A program made the position numbers and the translations under genes. Positions 48,568 through 57,058 of a DNA stretch of 64,000 nucleotides are shown piece after piece (the first letter of the stretch is position 1; each line of letters opens with the position of its first letter). Location: positions 1,612,001 to 1,676,000 of the forward strand of contig NZ_CP162511.1 of the NCBI RefSeq assembly GCF_040939305.1, read 5' to 3'. Under the pieces are notes generated by a model. The model was not told where the DNA came from. It ran no database searches and saw only the letters and a program-made list of their open reading frames with translations. The DNA is from Herbiconiux sp. A18JL235 (GTDB lineage Bacteria > Actinomycetota > Actinomycetes > Actinomycetales > Microbacteriaceae).

Positions 48568-49908
48568 GAACAGCGTCTCGCCGACGTAGCCGCCCTCCGA
48601 GGCGCCGGGCGGCACCGCGAAGATGCCCGAGCCGACGTGCCTGACGTACTCGTTCATGGCGTCGTTCTTCGCGAGGTTCATCTGGATCGGGATGAACTGC
48701 GTGCGCGGGTCGCGCTGGAAGGCGATGAAGAAGAGGCCCGCGTTCAGCCTGCCGAGCTCGTCGTTGCCGTCGACGAAGTTGTAGCCGCGGCGCAGCAGCT
48801 GGGCGCCCGCGTTCTGGGTCGGATGCGCCAGCCTCACGTGCGAATCCGCGGCGATGAGCGGCTCACCGCCGCGCCCGGTCGCCTCGAAGTCGGGCTCGGA
48901 GAACTCGGTGCCGCCCGAGTAGGGCGCGCCCTCGCCCTTCGTGCGGCCGACGATCGCCTCCTGCTCGCGAAGCGAGGTGCGGTCCCAGGTCTCGATGGTC
49001 ATGCGGATCTTGCGGGCGACGAGGTAGGAGCCGCCCGCCATCCAGTCGGCGCCGTCGTCTGCGGAGGCCCACACCTGCTGGTCGACGACATCCGTCTGCT
49101 CCGCCTTGACGTTCGCGGTGCCGTCCTTGAAGCCGAACAGGTTGCGGGGCGTCGCCTGGGCGGTGGTGGTGGAGCTGGTGCGGCCGAAGCCGAGCTGCGA
49201 CCAGCGGATCGCCGCCCGCCCGAAGGCGATGCGGGAGAGGTTGCGGATGGCGTGCACCGCGACCTGGGGGTCGTCGCTGCAGGCCTGGATGCAGAGGTCG
49301 CCGCCCGTGAGCGTCTCGCTCAGCATGTCGGCCGGGAAGTGCGGCAGGTCGACCAGCGCCGCGGGGCGCCGGTCGGCGATGCCGAAGCGGTCGGTGCCGT
49401 CGGCAGCGGTGAACAGCGTGGGGCCGAAGCCGAAGGTGATGGTGAGGCCGGCGGCGGGCAGCCCGAGCGCCTCGCCGGTGTCGTCGGGCGGGGCGTCGTA
49501 GGGGCCGTTCACCGCGCCGTAGACGCCGACCGGGTCGCCCGCGGTCATGAGCGCGGCGGCGGCGCTCCAGTCTTTCAGGAGCTCGACGAGGTCGTCGCGG
49601 GTGAGATCGGAGGCGACGTCGAAGGCGGCGAAGTGCAGCCGGTCTTGGGCGGGGGAGACGATGCCCGACTGGTGCTCGGCGTAGAAAGGGTAGACGGTGC
49701 CGGAGGCGATGCCGCTGCCGCCGGGGCCGGTGCCTGCGCCCTCGCCCGCGCCGAAGGCGGCCGAGGCCGCCTGGGCGATCGCCGGTGCCGCGAAGCGATC
49801 GGCGGCGACCCCCACGCCGACCCCGGCGACACCCGCCCCGACGAGGCCGAGCAGCCCCCTGCGGGAGATGCCGGGCTTCGCCTGGGCGGGTTCGTCGTGA
49901 TCGGTCAT
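48562..49908 (-). CDS. efeB: Dye-decolorizing peroxidase EfeB (deferrochelatase)
   Basis: A 448-residue Tat-exported heme peroxidase. The twin-arginine signal is GISRRGLLGLVGAG. The DyP motif GxxDG appears in LFGFKDGTANVKAE, and the proximal heme histidine is likely in DSHVRLAHPTQN. A-type DyP proteins of Efe systems oxidise ferrous iron or release iron from heme outside the membrane. The gene is last in efeU-efeO-efeB, 16 bases after efeO. Its stop codon lies in a tandem repeat. Confidence 0.93.
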   Translation of the reverse strand: MTDHDEPAQAKPGISRRGLLGLVGAGVAGVGVGVAADRFAAPAIAQAASAAFGAGEGAGTGPGGSGIASGTVYPFYAEHQSGIVSPAQDRLHFAAFDVASDLTRDDLVELLKDWSAAAALMTAGDPVGVYGAVNGPYDAPPDDTGEALGLPAAGLTITFGFGPTLFTAADGTDRFGIADRRPAALVDLPHFPADMLSETLTGGDLCIQACSDDPQVAVHAIRNLSRIAFGRAAIRWSQLGFGRTSSTTTAQATPRNLFGFKDGTANVKAEQTDVVDQQVWASADDGADWMAGGSYLVARKIRMTIETWDRTSLREQEAIVGRTKGEGAPYSGGTEFSEPDFEATGRGGEPLIAADSHVRLAHPTQNAGAQLLRRGYNFVDGNDELGRLNAGLFFIAFQRDPRTQFIPIQMNLAKNDAMNEYVRHVGSGIFAVPPGASEGGYVGETLFG

Positions 49909-49924
49909 GGAATCAGGGTAGGGC

Positions 49925-51148
49925 TCAGCCGACCAGCGTCGCCGTGAGGCGGCTGAGCGGCTCGCTCAGCGCCGAGACGCCGTCGGCGAGCTGCTTGACC
50001 TGGTCGGGGGTGAGCTCGTCGTAGTACGTGAACCCGGTGTCGAGGCTGCCGTACCCGGCGAGCGTCTTCTCGAGCGAGGCGAAGCGCTCGTCGATGGTGG
50101 TGACGAGCTCCGGGTCCTTGGTCTCGACGATGTCGCGCACACCCTCGTAGGCGACGCGGGCGCCCTCGAGGTTGGCCTGGAAGTCCCACAGGTCGGTGTG
50201 CGACCAGATCTCCTCCTCGCCCGTGATCTTGCCCGAGGCGACCTCCTCGAGGAGGCCGATCGCGCCATTCGAGATGGCGTCGATCGACACCGTGTAGCCG
50301 GGGTCGTTCACGGCGTCGGCGAGCAGCTGGGTGTCGGCGACGAGCTTGTCCGCGTAGGTGGCGCGCTCCTCCGGGGTGAGCGGTGTGTACTCGACACCGC
50401 CGTTCTCGGCCGCGGTCGGCGGGAAGAGGTCTTTCTCGATGCGGTGCCAGCCGGTCCACTCCTCGCCGTCGGCCACATCCGCCTCACGGAAGTCGATGGC
50501 CGGGTCGAGGTCGCCGAACGACTCGGCGACGGGCTCGATGCGCTCGTAATTCGCGCGGGTGACGGCGTAGAGGTCGCGGGCCTTCTGGTCGTCGCCCGCC
50601 AGGTAGGCGTCGGTGAAGGTCGTGGTGCCCACCACGAGCTGGGCCACCTGGTCTTTGACGTAGGCGACGTAGTTGAGTGCTGCGGCGTCGACCTGGTCCT
50701 GCAGGTCGCCGGCCAGCTCGACCTTGTCGCCCGAGACCGTGAACGCGGCCTTGCCGATGCCGTCGCCCACCATGCCCGGCTTGCAGACCGTGAAGTAGTC
50801 GCCCGGCTGCGCCTGCACCACGAGGTCGCGGGAGATGCCGGGGCCGACGTTCTCGACCTCGCCCACGATGCGCAGGCCGTCGTCGGCGAGCAGGTAGAAC
50901 TCGGTCACCTGGTCGCCGGAGTTCGTGACCGAGAAGGTGAGCGTGCCGCTCGTGGCGCTCGACGCGCTCACGGTGCACGCGTCGGACGAGCTGTCGACGG
51001 TGATCGCACCGGCCGCGGCTCCGTCGCCCGCGGAGGCGGGGCTGTTGGGCACGCAGCCGGAGAGGGCGAGGAGGGCGAGGGCCGCAGACGCGGTGAGGAG
51101 TGCGGGCTTCACGGGCATCGCGTGCTTCGTGGCGGGGGTGAGTCTCAC
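49925..51148 (-). CDS. efeO: Iron uptake system protein EfeO
   Basis: A 407-residue lipoprotein (lipobox LALSGC near residue 32) with an N-terminal cupredoxin-like domain (about 50-145) and a C-terminal imelysin/M75 domain whose HxxE metal motif is GWHRIEKDLFP near 235. It binds iron outside the membrane and passes it to EfeU. GTG 51148 has CAGGAG five bases upstream; the ribosome binding site and start lie in a perfect 14-base palindrome. It is 31 bases after efeU. Confidence 0.93.
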   Translation of the reverse strand: MRLTPATKHAMPVKPALLTASAALALLALSGCVPNSPASAGDGAAAGAITVDSSSDACTVSASSATSGTLTFSVTNSGDQVTEFYLLADDGLRIVGEVENVGPGISRDLVVQAQPGDYFTVCKPGMVGDGIGKAAFTVSGDKVELAGDLQDQVDAAALNYVAYVKDQVAQLVVGTTTFTDAYLAGDDQKARDLYAVTRANYERIEPVAESFGDLDPAIDFREADVADGEEWTGWHRIEKDLFPPTAAENGGVEYTPLTPEERATYADKLVADTQLLADAVNDPGYTVSIDAISNGAIGLLEEVASGKITGEEEIWSHTDLWDFQANLEGARVAYEGVRDIVETKDPELVTTIDERFASLEKTLAGYGSLDTGFTYYDELTPDQVKQLADGVSALSEPLSRLTATLVG

Positions 51149-51160
51149 AGGAGCTCCTGT
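51147..51160. promoter_or_regulatory. Palindrome over the efeO ribosome binding site
   Basis: ACAGGAGCTCCTGT is its own reverse complement and covers both the Shine-Dalgarno sequence and part of the GTG start. It may influence efeO translation or bind a dimeric protein, or be chance. Confidence 0.3.
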
Positions 51161-51179
51161 TCTGGTGATCGGGGAGAGG

Positions 51180-52052
51180 TCAGGCGGTGCGGGTGGGTGC
51201 TGCTGCTGCTGCTGCGGCCGGTGCTGTGGTGGCCACCTTCTTCGGCCCCCGGCGCACGGCGCGGAGGAAGAGCAGCATGGTGGGAACGAAGTAGGCGAGC
51301 CAGACGGCGAGCTCGAGCCACGTGGTGGCGGGGGAGAAGTTGACGGTGCCCTTCAACAGGGTGCCGTACCAGCTCGCGGGCGGGATGACGCCGCTCACGT
51401 CGAAGGCGAGGTTGTTGAGGCCCGGCAGGATCCCCGCCTCCTGCAGGTCGTGCACCCCGTACGAGAGCACGCCGGCGGCGACCAGGATGAGGAACCCGCC
51501 CGACCAGGCGAAGAACGTCGAGAGGTTGATCCGCACGAGCCCGCGGTAGATGAGGTAGCCGAGCACGACGGCGGCGGCGATGCCGAGGGCGGCACCCAGG
51601 ATGGGCAGGGTCGTCTCGCCGGTGGCCTGCACCGCAGCCCAGATGAACAGCGCCGTCTCGATGCCTTCGCGGCCCACCGCGAGGAAGGCGACCAGCACGA
51701 GTCCCCACCCGGCGCCGACGAGCGCCTTGTCGATGTCGTCGTGGAGGGTTCCCTTGAGGTTCTGGCTGGTGCGGAGCATCCAGAACACCATCCAGGTCAC
51801 GAAGCCCGTGGCGATGATCGAGAGCGAGCCGCCGATCGCCTCCTGCGCCTCGAAGCTCAGCCCGTAGGCGCCGAAGGTGAGCACCGCGCCGAGGGTGAGG
51901 GCGACGAGGACGGCGAGGCCGACGCCCATCCAGAGGCGGGCGAGCACGTCGTGGCGACCGAGCTTCCTCACATAGGCGATGAGGATGCCGACCACCAATG
52001 CGGCCTCGAGGCCTTCACGCAGGCCGATCAAGAAGTTGGCGAACACGGGCAC
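51180..52052 (-). CDS. efeU: Ferrous iron permease EfeU (FTR1 family)
   Basis: A 290-residue membrane permease with seven helices. The two REGLE-type iron motifs are [11 protein letters not shown] near residue 11 and [11 protein letters not shown] near 128, as in FTR1/EfeU. It imports iron with EfeO and EfeB. The C-terminus ends in an Ala-rich run encoded by a GCT/GCA-type trinucleotide tract. GTG start. An inverted repeat resembling an iron-repressor box lies 18 bases upstream, so the operon is probably shut off when iron is plentiful. Confidence 0.93.
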   Translation of the reverse strand: MPVFANFLIGLREGLEAALVVGILIAYVRKLGRHDVLARLWMGVGLAVLVALTLGAVLTFGAYGLSFEAQEAIGGSLSIIATGFVTWMVFWMLRTSQNLKGTLHDDIDKALVGAGWGLVLVAFLAVGREGIETALFIWAAVQATGETTLPILGAALGIAAAVVLGYLIYRGLVRINLSTFFAWSGGFLILVAAGVLSYGVHDLQEAGILPGLNNLAFDVSGVIPPASWYGTLLKGTVNFSPATTWLELAVWLAYFVPTMLLFLRAVRRGPKKVATTAPAAAAAAAPTRTA

Positions 52053-52070
52053 CGTTCTTCACAGGAAAGC

Positions 52071-52088
52071 GGTAAGGGTTGCCTTACC
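52071..52088 (-). promoter_or_regulatory. Likely iron-responsive operator of efeUOB
   Basis: GGTAAGG and CCTTACC form a 7-bp perfect inverted repeat around GTTG. Size and the AGG/CCT half-sites resemble DtxR/IdeR boxes, and the site lies just before efeU. Fur-type control cannot be excluded. Confidence 0.6.
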
Positions 52089-52192
52089 AAAGATTGAGGC
52101 TAGACCTCCGCCGGTGGTTTGTCCACTCCGGAGCGCACGCGCCGATCTGTCCACAGATCCGCCGGGTTCAGGATGTTCGCGGCACGCGGCCG

Positions 52193-52198
52193 TACGCT
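52193..52198 (+). promoter_or_regulatory. Leaderless -10 element of the DUF6113-like gene
   Basis: TACGCT is followed by six bases and GTG 52205. Confidence 0.5.
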
Positions 52199-52204
52199 GA
52201 TCGC

Positions 52205-52639
52205 GTGAATCCTGCACGAACCACCCGCCTCCTCGCCATCGGGGCCTCGCTGTTCCTCGGCCTGCTGTTCGGCGTGCTGGGCACGATCGTGCACCAGATC
52301 TCGGTGAGCGTGTTCGGGCTGTTCGACCTGCCGGTGGGGCTCATCGTCGCGCTTCCCGCACTAGCGCTCCTCCTCATCGGCCTCCGCCTGGCGGCGCCCA
52401 CGCGGTTCGCGGCGCTCGCCGCCGCCATCGGCTCGATCTGCATGGTCGCTCTTCTCGCGCTGCCGAGCCCGGGCGGCTCGGTGCTCATCCCCGACAGTCC
52501 GCTCGGCCTCGCCTGGCTCATCGGCTCGACCCTCGTGGCGGTCGTCGTCCTGGCCTGGCCGCGCGTGAAGCCGCGTGAACCGCGGGAGTCCGCGGTGCCG
52601 ACCACCGGTTCCGACGCCCTAGACTTGAAGCTCGGGTAA
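52205..52639 (+). CDS. Four-helix membrane protein (DUF6113-like)
   Basis: A 144-residue membrane protein with four predicted helices (segments LLAIGASLFLGLLFGVLGTIV, LPVGLIVALPALALLLIGL in two parts, FAALAAAIGSICMVALLAL, and LAWLIGSTLVAVVVLAW) and a charged C-terminus. Small four-helix proteins of this kind stand before fdxA and dapC in many actinobacteria; I believe the family is DUF6113, but this is by context and memory. Role unknown. GTG start by the leaderless promoter. Confidence 0.65.
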   Translation: MNPARTTRLLAIGASLFLGLLFGVLGTIVHQISVSVFGLFDLPVGLIVALPALALLLIGLRLAAPTRFAALAAAIGSICMVALLALPSPGGSVLIPDSPLGLAWLIGSTLVAVVVLAWPRVKPREPRESAVPTTGSDALDLKLG

Positions 52640-52659
52640 TCGAAGGGATCTGAACCACT

Positions 52660-52980
52660 GTGACCTATGTCATCGCCCTCCCGTGCGTGGATGTCAAAGA
52701 CCGCGCGTGTATCGACGAGTGCCCCGTCGACTGCATCTACGAAGGCGAGCGTTCGCTCTACATCCACCCCGACGAATGCGTCGACTGCGGTGCCTGCGAG
52801 CCCGTCTGCCCCGTCGAGGCCATCTACTACGAAGACGACCTGCCCGACGAGTGGGGCGACTACTACAAGGCGAACGTCGAGTTCTTCGACGAGATCGGTT
52901 CGCCGGGCGGCGCCGCGAAGGTGGGCGTCATCAAGCACGACCACCCCGTGATCGCCGCACTCCCGCCGCAAGAGCACTGA
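52660..52980 (+). CDS. fdxA: Seven-iron ferredoxin
   Basis: A 106-residue bacterial ferredoxin of the FdxA type. Cluster cysteines are visible in [17 protein letters not shown] and in [19 protein letters not shown], the spacing for one 3Fe-4S and one 4Fe-4S cluster. It is an electron donor, perhaps to cytochrome P450s or other reductases. GAAGGGA precedes the GTG start. The 13-base gap to dapC suggests co-transcription, a common arrangement in actinobacteria. Confidence 0.94.
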   Translation: MTYVIALPCVDVKDRACIDECPVDCIYEGERSLYIHPDECVDCGACEPVCPVEAIYYEDDLPDEWGDYYKANVEFFDEIGSPGGAAKVGVIKHDHPVIAALPPQEH

Positions 52981-52993
52981 GCGGCCCGCACCG

Positions 52994-54109
52994 GTGGCTC
53001 TAGGCGCCCTGCCCGACTACCCGTGGGACGCGATGACCCCGTTCGTCGAGCGGGCTCGCGCCCACCCCGGCGGCATCGTCGACCTCTCCATCGGGTCGCC
53101 GGTCGACCCGACCCCCGAGGTGGTGCGCGCGGCGCTCGCCGAGGCGACCGACGCCCACGCCTACCCGCAGACCGCGGGCACGCCGGCGCTCCGCGAGGCG
53201 GTCGTCGAGTGGTACGCAAGGCGACGCGGAGTCACCGGGCTCACCGCCGAGATGGTGCTCCCCACCATCGGCTCGAAGGAGTTCGTGGCCTGGCTGCCGT
53301 TCATGCTCGGCCTCGGCGAGGGCGACGTGGTCGTGCATCCGCTCGCCGCCTACCCCACCTACGAGATGGGGGCCACCATCGCCGGTGCCACGGCCGTCGC
53401 CGCCGACGACCCGGCCTCGTGGCCCGAGACGACGCGTCTGGTGTGGCTGAACAGCCCGGGCAATCCCGACGGTCGCGTGCTCGGCGTCGACGAGCTCGCC
53501 GCCGCCGTCCGACGGGCCCGCGAACTCGGTGCGGTCGTGGTGGGCGACGAGTGCTATGCCGAGCTCGGCTGGGAGGGCGAGTGGGCGTCGACCCCGGTGC
53601 CCAGCGTGCTAGACCCGCGCGTCACCGGGGGAGACCCGAGCGGGGTGCTCGCCGCGTACTCCCTCAGCAAGCAGTCGAACCTCGCGGGGTACCGGGCGGC
53701 GTTCGCGGTCGGAGACCCGGCGCTCATCGCCCGACTGCTCACCGTGCGCAAGCACGCGGGGATGATGCCGCCCGCACCCGTGCAGGCCGCCATGACCGTT
53801 GCGCTCGGCGACGACGAGCACGTCGCGGCGCAGAAAGAGCTCTACCGGGCCAGGCGCGCCGTGCTGAAACCGGCGCTCGAATCAGCGGGGTTCCGCATCG
53901 ACCGCAGCGAGGCCGGGCTCTACCTCTGGGCGACGGAGGGGCGTGACTCGTGGGAGAGCATCCGGGCCCTGTCCGAGATCGGCATCGTCGCGGGGCCGGG
54001 GCCGTTCTACGGGGAGCACTACCCGCAGCACGTGCGGTTCTCCCTCACCGCCCACGACGAGCGCATCGCCGCTGCCGCCTCCCGGCTCGGCGGCTACCGC
54101 AGCGTGTAG
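52994..54109 (+). CDS. dapC: Succinyldiaminopimelate transaminase
   Basis: A 371-residue fold-type I PLP aminotransferase. The opening LPDYPWDAMTPFVERARAHP and the PLP lysine in AYSLSKQSNLAGYRAAF (near 230) are characteristic of the actinobacterial DapC. It makes N-succinyl-LL-diaminopimelate from the keto form in the succinylase branch of lysine and peptidoglycan precursor synthesis. Its partners dapD and dapE lie 3-4 kb downstream. It follows fdxA by 13 bases. Confidence 0.92.
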   Translation: MALGALPDYPWDAMTPFVERARAHPGGIVDLSIGSPVDPTPEVVRAALAEATDAHAYPQTAGTPALREAVVEWYARRRGVTGLTAEMVLPTIGSKEFVAWLPFMLGLGEGDVVVHPLAAYPTYEMGATIAGATAVAADDPASWPETTRLVWLNSPGNPDGRVLGVDELAAAVRRARELGAVVVGDECYAELGWEGEWASTPVPSVLDPRVTGGDPSGVLAAYSLSKQSNLAGYRAAFAVGDPALIARLLTVRKHAGMMPPAPVQAAMTVALGDDEHVAAQKELYRARRAVLKPALESAGFRIDRSEAGLYLWATEGRDSWESIRALSEIGIVAGPGPFYGEHYPQHVRFSLTAHDERIAAAASRLGGYRSV

Positions 54110-54263
54110 GAGAGTTCCTCCAAGGTTCACCGCCCACTCTGGGTGAATGCAACAGTAGGGTTCCGGTGACATTAGGCTGTATGAGGGTCAGCGCAGTCAC
54201 GGTCACGAACTCGCTGCGGCGCCCGCTGACGACAACGCTTGCAGATCATCTCGAGGAGGCGCC

Positions 54264-55583
54264 GTGACGGACGTCGATCACACCGCGAAGGCAGAAACCG
54301 GCTCTGCCGAGGGGCCCGGAACGGTCACGCTGAACCACCCGGGCGGCACCGCGGAGTTCCCGCTCCTGCCCTCGGTCGATGGGGCGTCGTCGATCGACCT
54401 CTCCACCCTCACCAAGCAGACGGGCCTCACGGCGCTCGATTACGGCTTCGTCAACACCGCAGCCACCAAGTCGGCGATCACGTACATCGACGGCGACGCC
54501 GGAATCCTCCGCTATCGCGGGTACCCCATCGAGCAGGTGGCGACGAAGCTCACCTACCTCGAGGTGGCGTGGCTGCTCATCTACGGCGAGCTGCCGACGC
54601 CCTCTGAACTGAGCGACTTCGACGACCGCATCCGTCACCACACCCTGCTGCACGAAGACCTCAAGCGTTTCTTCGACGCCCTGCCGCACAACGCGCACCC
54701 CATGTCGGTGCTCTCGTCGGGCGTCTCGGCCCTGTCGACCTACTACCAGGACTCGATGGACCCGCGGAACCCCGAGCACGTCGAGATCTCGACGATCCGC
54801 CTGCTCGCGAAGCTGCCGGTGATGGCGGCCTACGCGCACAAGAAGAGCATCGGGCAGGCCTTCCTCTACCCCGACAACTCGCTGTCGTTCGTCGACAACT
54901 TCCTGCGCCTGAACTTCGGCACAATGGCCGAGCCCTACGAGATCGACCCGGTGCTGTCGAAGGCGCTCGAGCGCCTGCTCATCCTGCACGAAGACCACGA
55001 GCAGAACGCGTCGACCTCGACCGTGCGGCTCGTCGGCTCCACCGAGGCGAACATGTTCGCGTCGATCTCGGCAGGCATCAACGCGCTCTTCGGGCCGCTG
55101 CACGGTGGGGCGAACGAGGCGGTGCTGTCGATGCTGGCGCAGATCCGCGACTCGGGTGAGGGCGTGGACAAGTTCGTCGAGCGGGTGAAGAACAAGGAGG
55201 CGGGCATCCGTCTCATGGGCTTCGGCCACCGCGTCTACAAGAACTACGACCCGCGCGCCAAGCTCGTGAAGGAGAGCGCCGACGAGGTGCTCGAGGCGCT
55301 CGGCGTCAAAGACCCGCTGCTCGACATCGCGAAGGAGCTCGAGCAGGTCGCCCTGAACGACGACTACTTCATCTCGCGTCGCCTCTACCCGAACGTCGAC
55401 TTCTACACCGGCGTCATCTACAAGGCCATGGGCTTCCCCACCCGCATGTTCACGGTGCTCTTCGCCATCGGTCGGCTCCCCGGCTGGATCGCCCACTGGC
55501 GCGAGATGGCCACCGACCCCCAGACCAAGATCGGCCGCCCCCAGCAGCTCTACTTGGGCTCCCCCTCCCGCGACCTGCCCTAG
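54264..55583 (+). CDS. gltA: Citrate synthase
   Basis: A 439-residue type II citrate synthase, the entry enzyme of the TCA cycle. The Glu/Asp/His active-site residues lie in PLHGGANEAVLSML, MGFGHRVYKNYDPRAK and near the end in FYTGVIYKAMGFPTRMFTVLFA. The start region with a beta-rich NADH-binding-type domain (TVTLNHPGGTAEFPLLPS) fits the long bacterial form. GTG start with GAGGAGG upstream. A -10-like TAGGCT lies at 54173-54178, giving a leader of about 80 bases. Confidence 0.95.
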   Translation: MTDVDHTAKAETGSAEGPGTVTLNHPGGTAEFPLLPSVDGASSIDLSTLTKQTGLTALDYGFVNTAATKSAITYIDGDAGILRYRGYPIEQVATKLTYLEVAWLLIYGELPTPSELSDFDDRIRHHTLLHEDLKRFFDALPHNAHPMSVLSSGVSALSTYYQDSMDPRNPEHVEISTIRLLAKLPVMAAYAHKKSIGQAFLYPDNSLSFVDNFLRLNFGTMAEPYEIDPVLSKALERLLILHEDHEQNASTSTVRLVGSTEANMFASISAGINALFGPLHGGANEAVLSMLAQIRDSGEGVDKFVERVKNKEAGIRLMGFGHRVYKNYDPRAKLVKESADEVLEALGVKDPLLDIAKELEQVALNDDYFISRRLYPNVDFYTGVIYKAMGFPTRMFTVLFAIGRLPGWIAHWREMATDPQTKIGRPQQLYLGSPSRDLP

Positions 55584-55602
55584 GGCCCGCCCCCTCTCTC
55601 AC

Positions 55603-55659
55603 CGAGAGTGCCCAAAGTGCCGCCTCCCCGCCCGGGAGGGGGCACTTTGCGTTCTCTCG
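55603..55659 (+). repeat. 57-bp palindromic repeat, copy A
   Basis: An imperfect palindrome with CGAGAG and CTCTCG at its ends and CCTCCC/GGGAGG near its centre, 20 bases after the gltA stop. It has the same length and layout as copies B and C. Confidence 0.85.
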
Positions 55660-55749
55660 ACGTTCTGCACAGGGGCGCGGGGGTGCGGGATGCGTCCACA
55701 GGTTCGGGGGGGTCGGGGGTGTGGGGTCGTGGGCGCGCAGCATGGGCGC

Positions 55750-56754
55750 ATGTCGCCCGTCCCCGCCCGCCCGTTACCCCTTGATCTCGAGGGTGTCGCG
55801 TTCTCCGTGGGCCGTGGGGCGCAGGCGGGGCTGTCGAAGCGACGGATGCGCGCGGGTGACCTCGACCGGCCGTTCCACGGCGTGCGCAGGCGGCGAGGTG
55901 CTGCCGACAACGGGCTGCTCGCGGTCTGTCGGGCGTACGCGGTGCGGATGAAGCCCGCGCAAGCGTTCAGCCACGAGACGGCGGCTGCGCTCTGGGGCGT
56001 TCCCCTCGACGGACATCGGCGGGGCGGTGCGGCCGGCTCCAAGGTCGCCCCCGACCGCGAACGTGGCGACGCTCGTCCCGACGGGCAGCGGGCGCTGCAC
56101 GTTTCGGCCCTGCACGGCGGGCCGCGACCGCGGTGTGCAGGAGTGACCGGCCATGTGCTGTCCGACCCGGCAGTGTTCATCCTCCTGAGGCAGGAGCTGC
56201 CCGTCGTCGACCCTGCCACTGTCTGGCTCCAGCTCGCGGCGACATCGCGCTTCGACGAACTCGTGGCGGCGGGCGACCACCTCGTGCTCACGCCGCGGCG
56301 GGCGACGCCTGGAGCGGAGAGACCGTACACGACGGTGGAGGAGCTTCGTCGGCGCGTGTCGGCGTTCTCGGGGCGGGGTAGACGGCTCGCTGTCGAAGCG
56401 CTGCCGTGGATACGTGACGGCGCCGAGTCGGCACGCGAGACGCGCCTCAGGCTCAATCTCGTGCGGTGGGGGCTGCCCGAGCCCGTACTCAACGCCGCGA
56501 TCCGGTCGTCGCGCGGCGCGTTCATCGCGTTCGGCGATCTCGTCTATCCCGAATTCAAGGTGTTGGTCGAGTACGAGGGTGAGCAGCACCGCACCGACGC
56601 CCGCCAGTTCTACCGCGACATCGAGCGCCACGAAGCTCTGCAGCGTGCAGGATGGGTGCTCATCCGCGAGACCAAGGAGTCGCCCCGGGTGGGCCCGCGC
56701 TCCGCCCCCACACGTGCTGCTCGCGCTCTGCGCGCCCGCGGGTGGCGCGGTTGA
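55750..56754 (+). CDS. Endonuclease-fold protein with AbiEi-like N-terminus
   Basis: A 334-residue protein. The N-terminal part resembles AbiEi-type proteins (KRRMRAGDLDRPFHGV, AFSHETAAALWGVPL), and the C-terminal 90 residues look like a DUF559/Vsr-related nuclease domain: FGDLVYPEFKVLVEYEGEQH provides the D-x-E-x-K-like pattern (D, E, and EGEQH), followed by RDIERHEALQRAGW and RETKE. Such genes are numerous in Microbacteriaceae and of unknown purpose; defence or repair is possible. It is flanked by 57-bp palindromic repeats, and its stop codon lies in a 15-bp tandem repeat, both signs of a mobile or plastic locus. Confidence 0.75.
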   Translation: MSPVPARPLPLDLEGVAFSVGRGAQAGLSKRRMRAGDLDRPFHGVRRRRGAADNGLLAVCRAYAVRMKPAQAFSHETAAALWGVPLDGHRRGGAAGSKVAPDRERGDARPDGQRALHVSALHGGPRPRCAGVTGHVLSDPAVFILLRQELPVVDPATVWLQLAATSRFDELVAAGDHLVLTPRRATPGAERPYTTVEELRRRVSAFSGRGRRLAVEALPWIRDGAESARETRLRLNLVRWGLPEPVLNAAIRSSRGAFIAFGDLVYPEFKVLVEYEGEQHRTDARQFYRDIERHEALQRAGWVLIRETKESPRVGPRSAPTRAARALRARGWRG

Positions 56755-56785
56755 GGGTGGCGCGGTTGAGGGTGGCGCGGTTGAA
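56741..56785 (+). repeat. Three tandem copies of a 15-bp unit over a stop codon
   Basis: GGTGGCGCGGTTGAG occurs at 56741-56755 and 56756-56770, with a copy ending in A at 56771-56785. The first copy contains the TGA stop of the endonuclease-fold gene. Confidence 0.92.
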
Positions 56786-56850
56786 GGCAAGCCCGCCCGT
56801 GTCGTGGTGCGTGCATCCGCCCACCTCTCCAGGGCCCGTCGCTCATCACG

Positions 56851-56907
56851 CGAGAGGGCGCGACGTGCCGCCTCGTGCCCCGAGAGGCGGCGTGTTGCGC
56901 TCTTTCG
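56851..56907 (+). repeat. 57-bp palindromic repeat, copy B
   Basis: It begins CGAGAGGGCGCGACGTGCCG and ends with GCGCTCTTTCG. The arms CGCCTC and GAGGCG lie near the centre. Same orientation and length as copies A and C. Confidence 0.85.
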
Positions 56908-56955
56908 GCGGGTGCGAGGTGCGCGTGGCGGGTGAGTGGGGTGCCGGACCCGGGG

Positions 56956-57012
56956 CGAGAGGGCGCGAAGTGCCGCCTCAGGCGTCGGGAGGGGGCGGTT
57001 TGCGCTCTCTCG
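56956..57012 (+). repeat. 57-bp palindromic repeat, copy C
   Basis: It begins CGAGAGGGCGCGAAGTGCCG and ends TTTGCGCTCTCTCG. It is the copy closest to an average of A and B. Confidence 0.85.
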
Positions 57013-57058
57013 GCGAGGGTGCGATGCGGGGCGCGGGGCGGCGCGGCACGCGCGGGGG

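Larger units (their letters stand above)
56755..57058. other. Repeat-rich convergent spacer before dapD
   Basis: 304 bases with no credible gene. It contains two further 15-bp tandem units and two 57-bp palindrome copies (56851 and 56956) separated by 48 bases. The sequence looks like accumulated repeat elements between two convergent genes. Confidence 0.7.

Noticed and set aside
54181..54267. 28-codon frame upstream of gltA whose stop overlaps the gltA GTG
   Set aside because: The likely -10 (54173-54178) would start transcription after its ATG, and no ribosome binding site is seen. Coupling by GTGA overlap is tempting but not supported.
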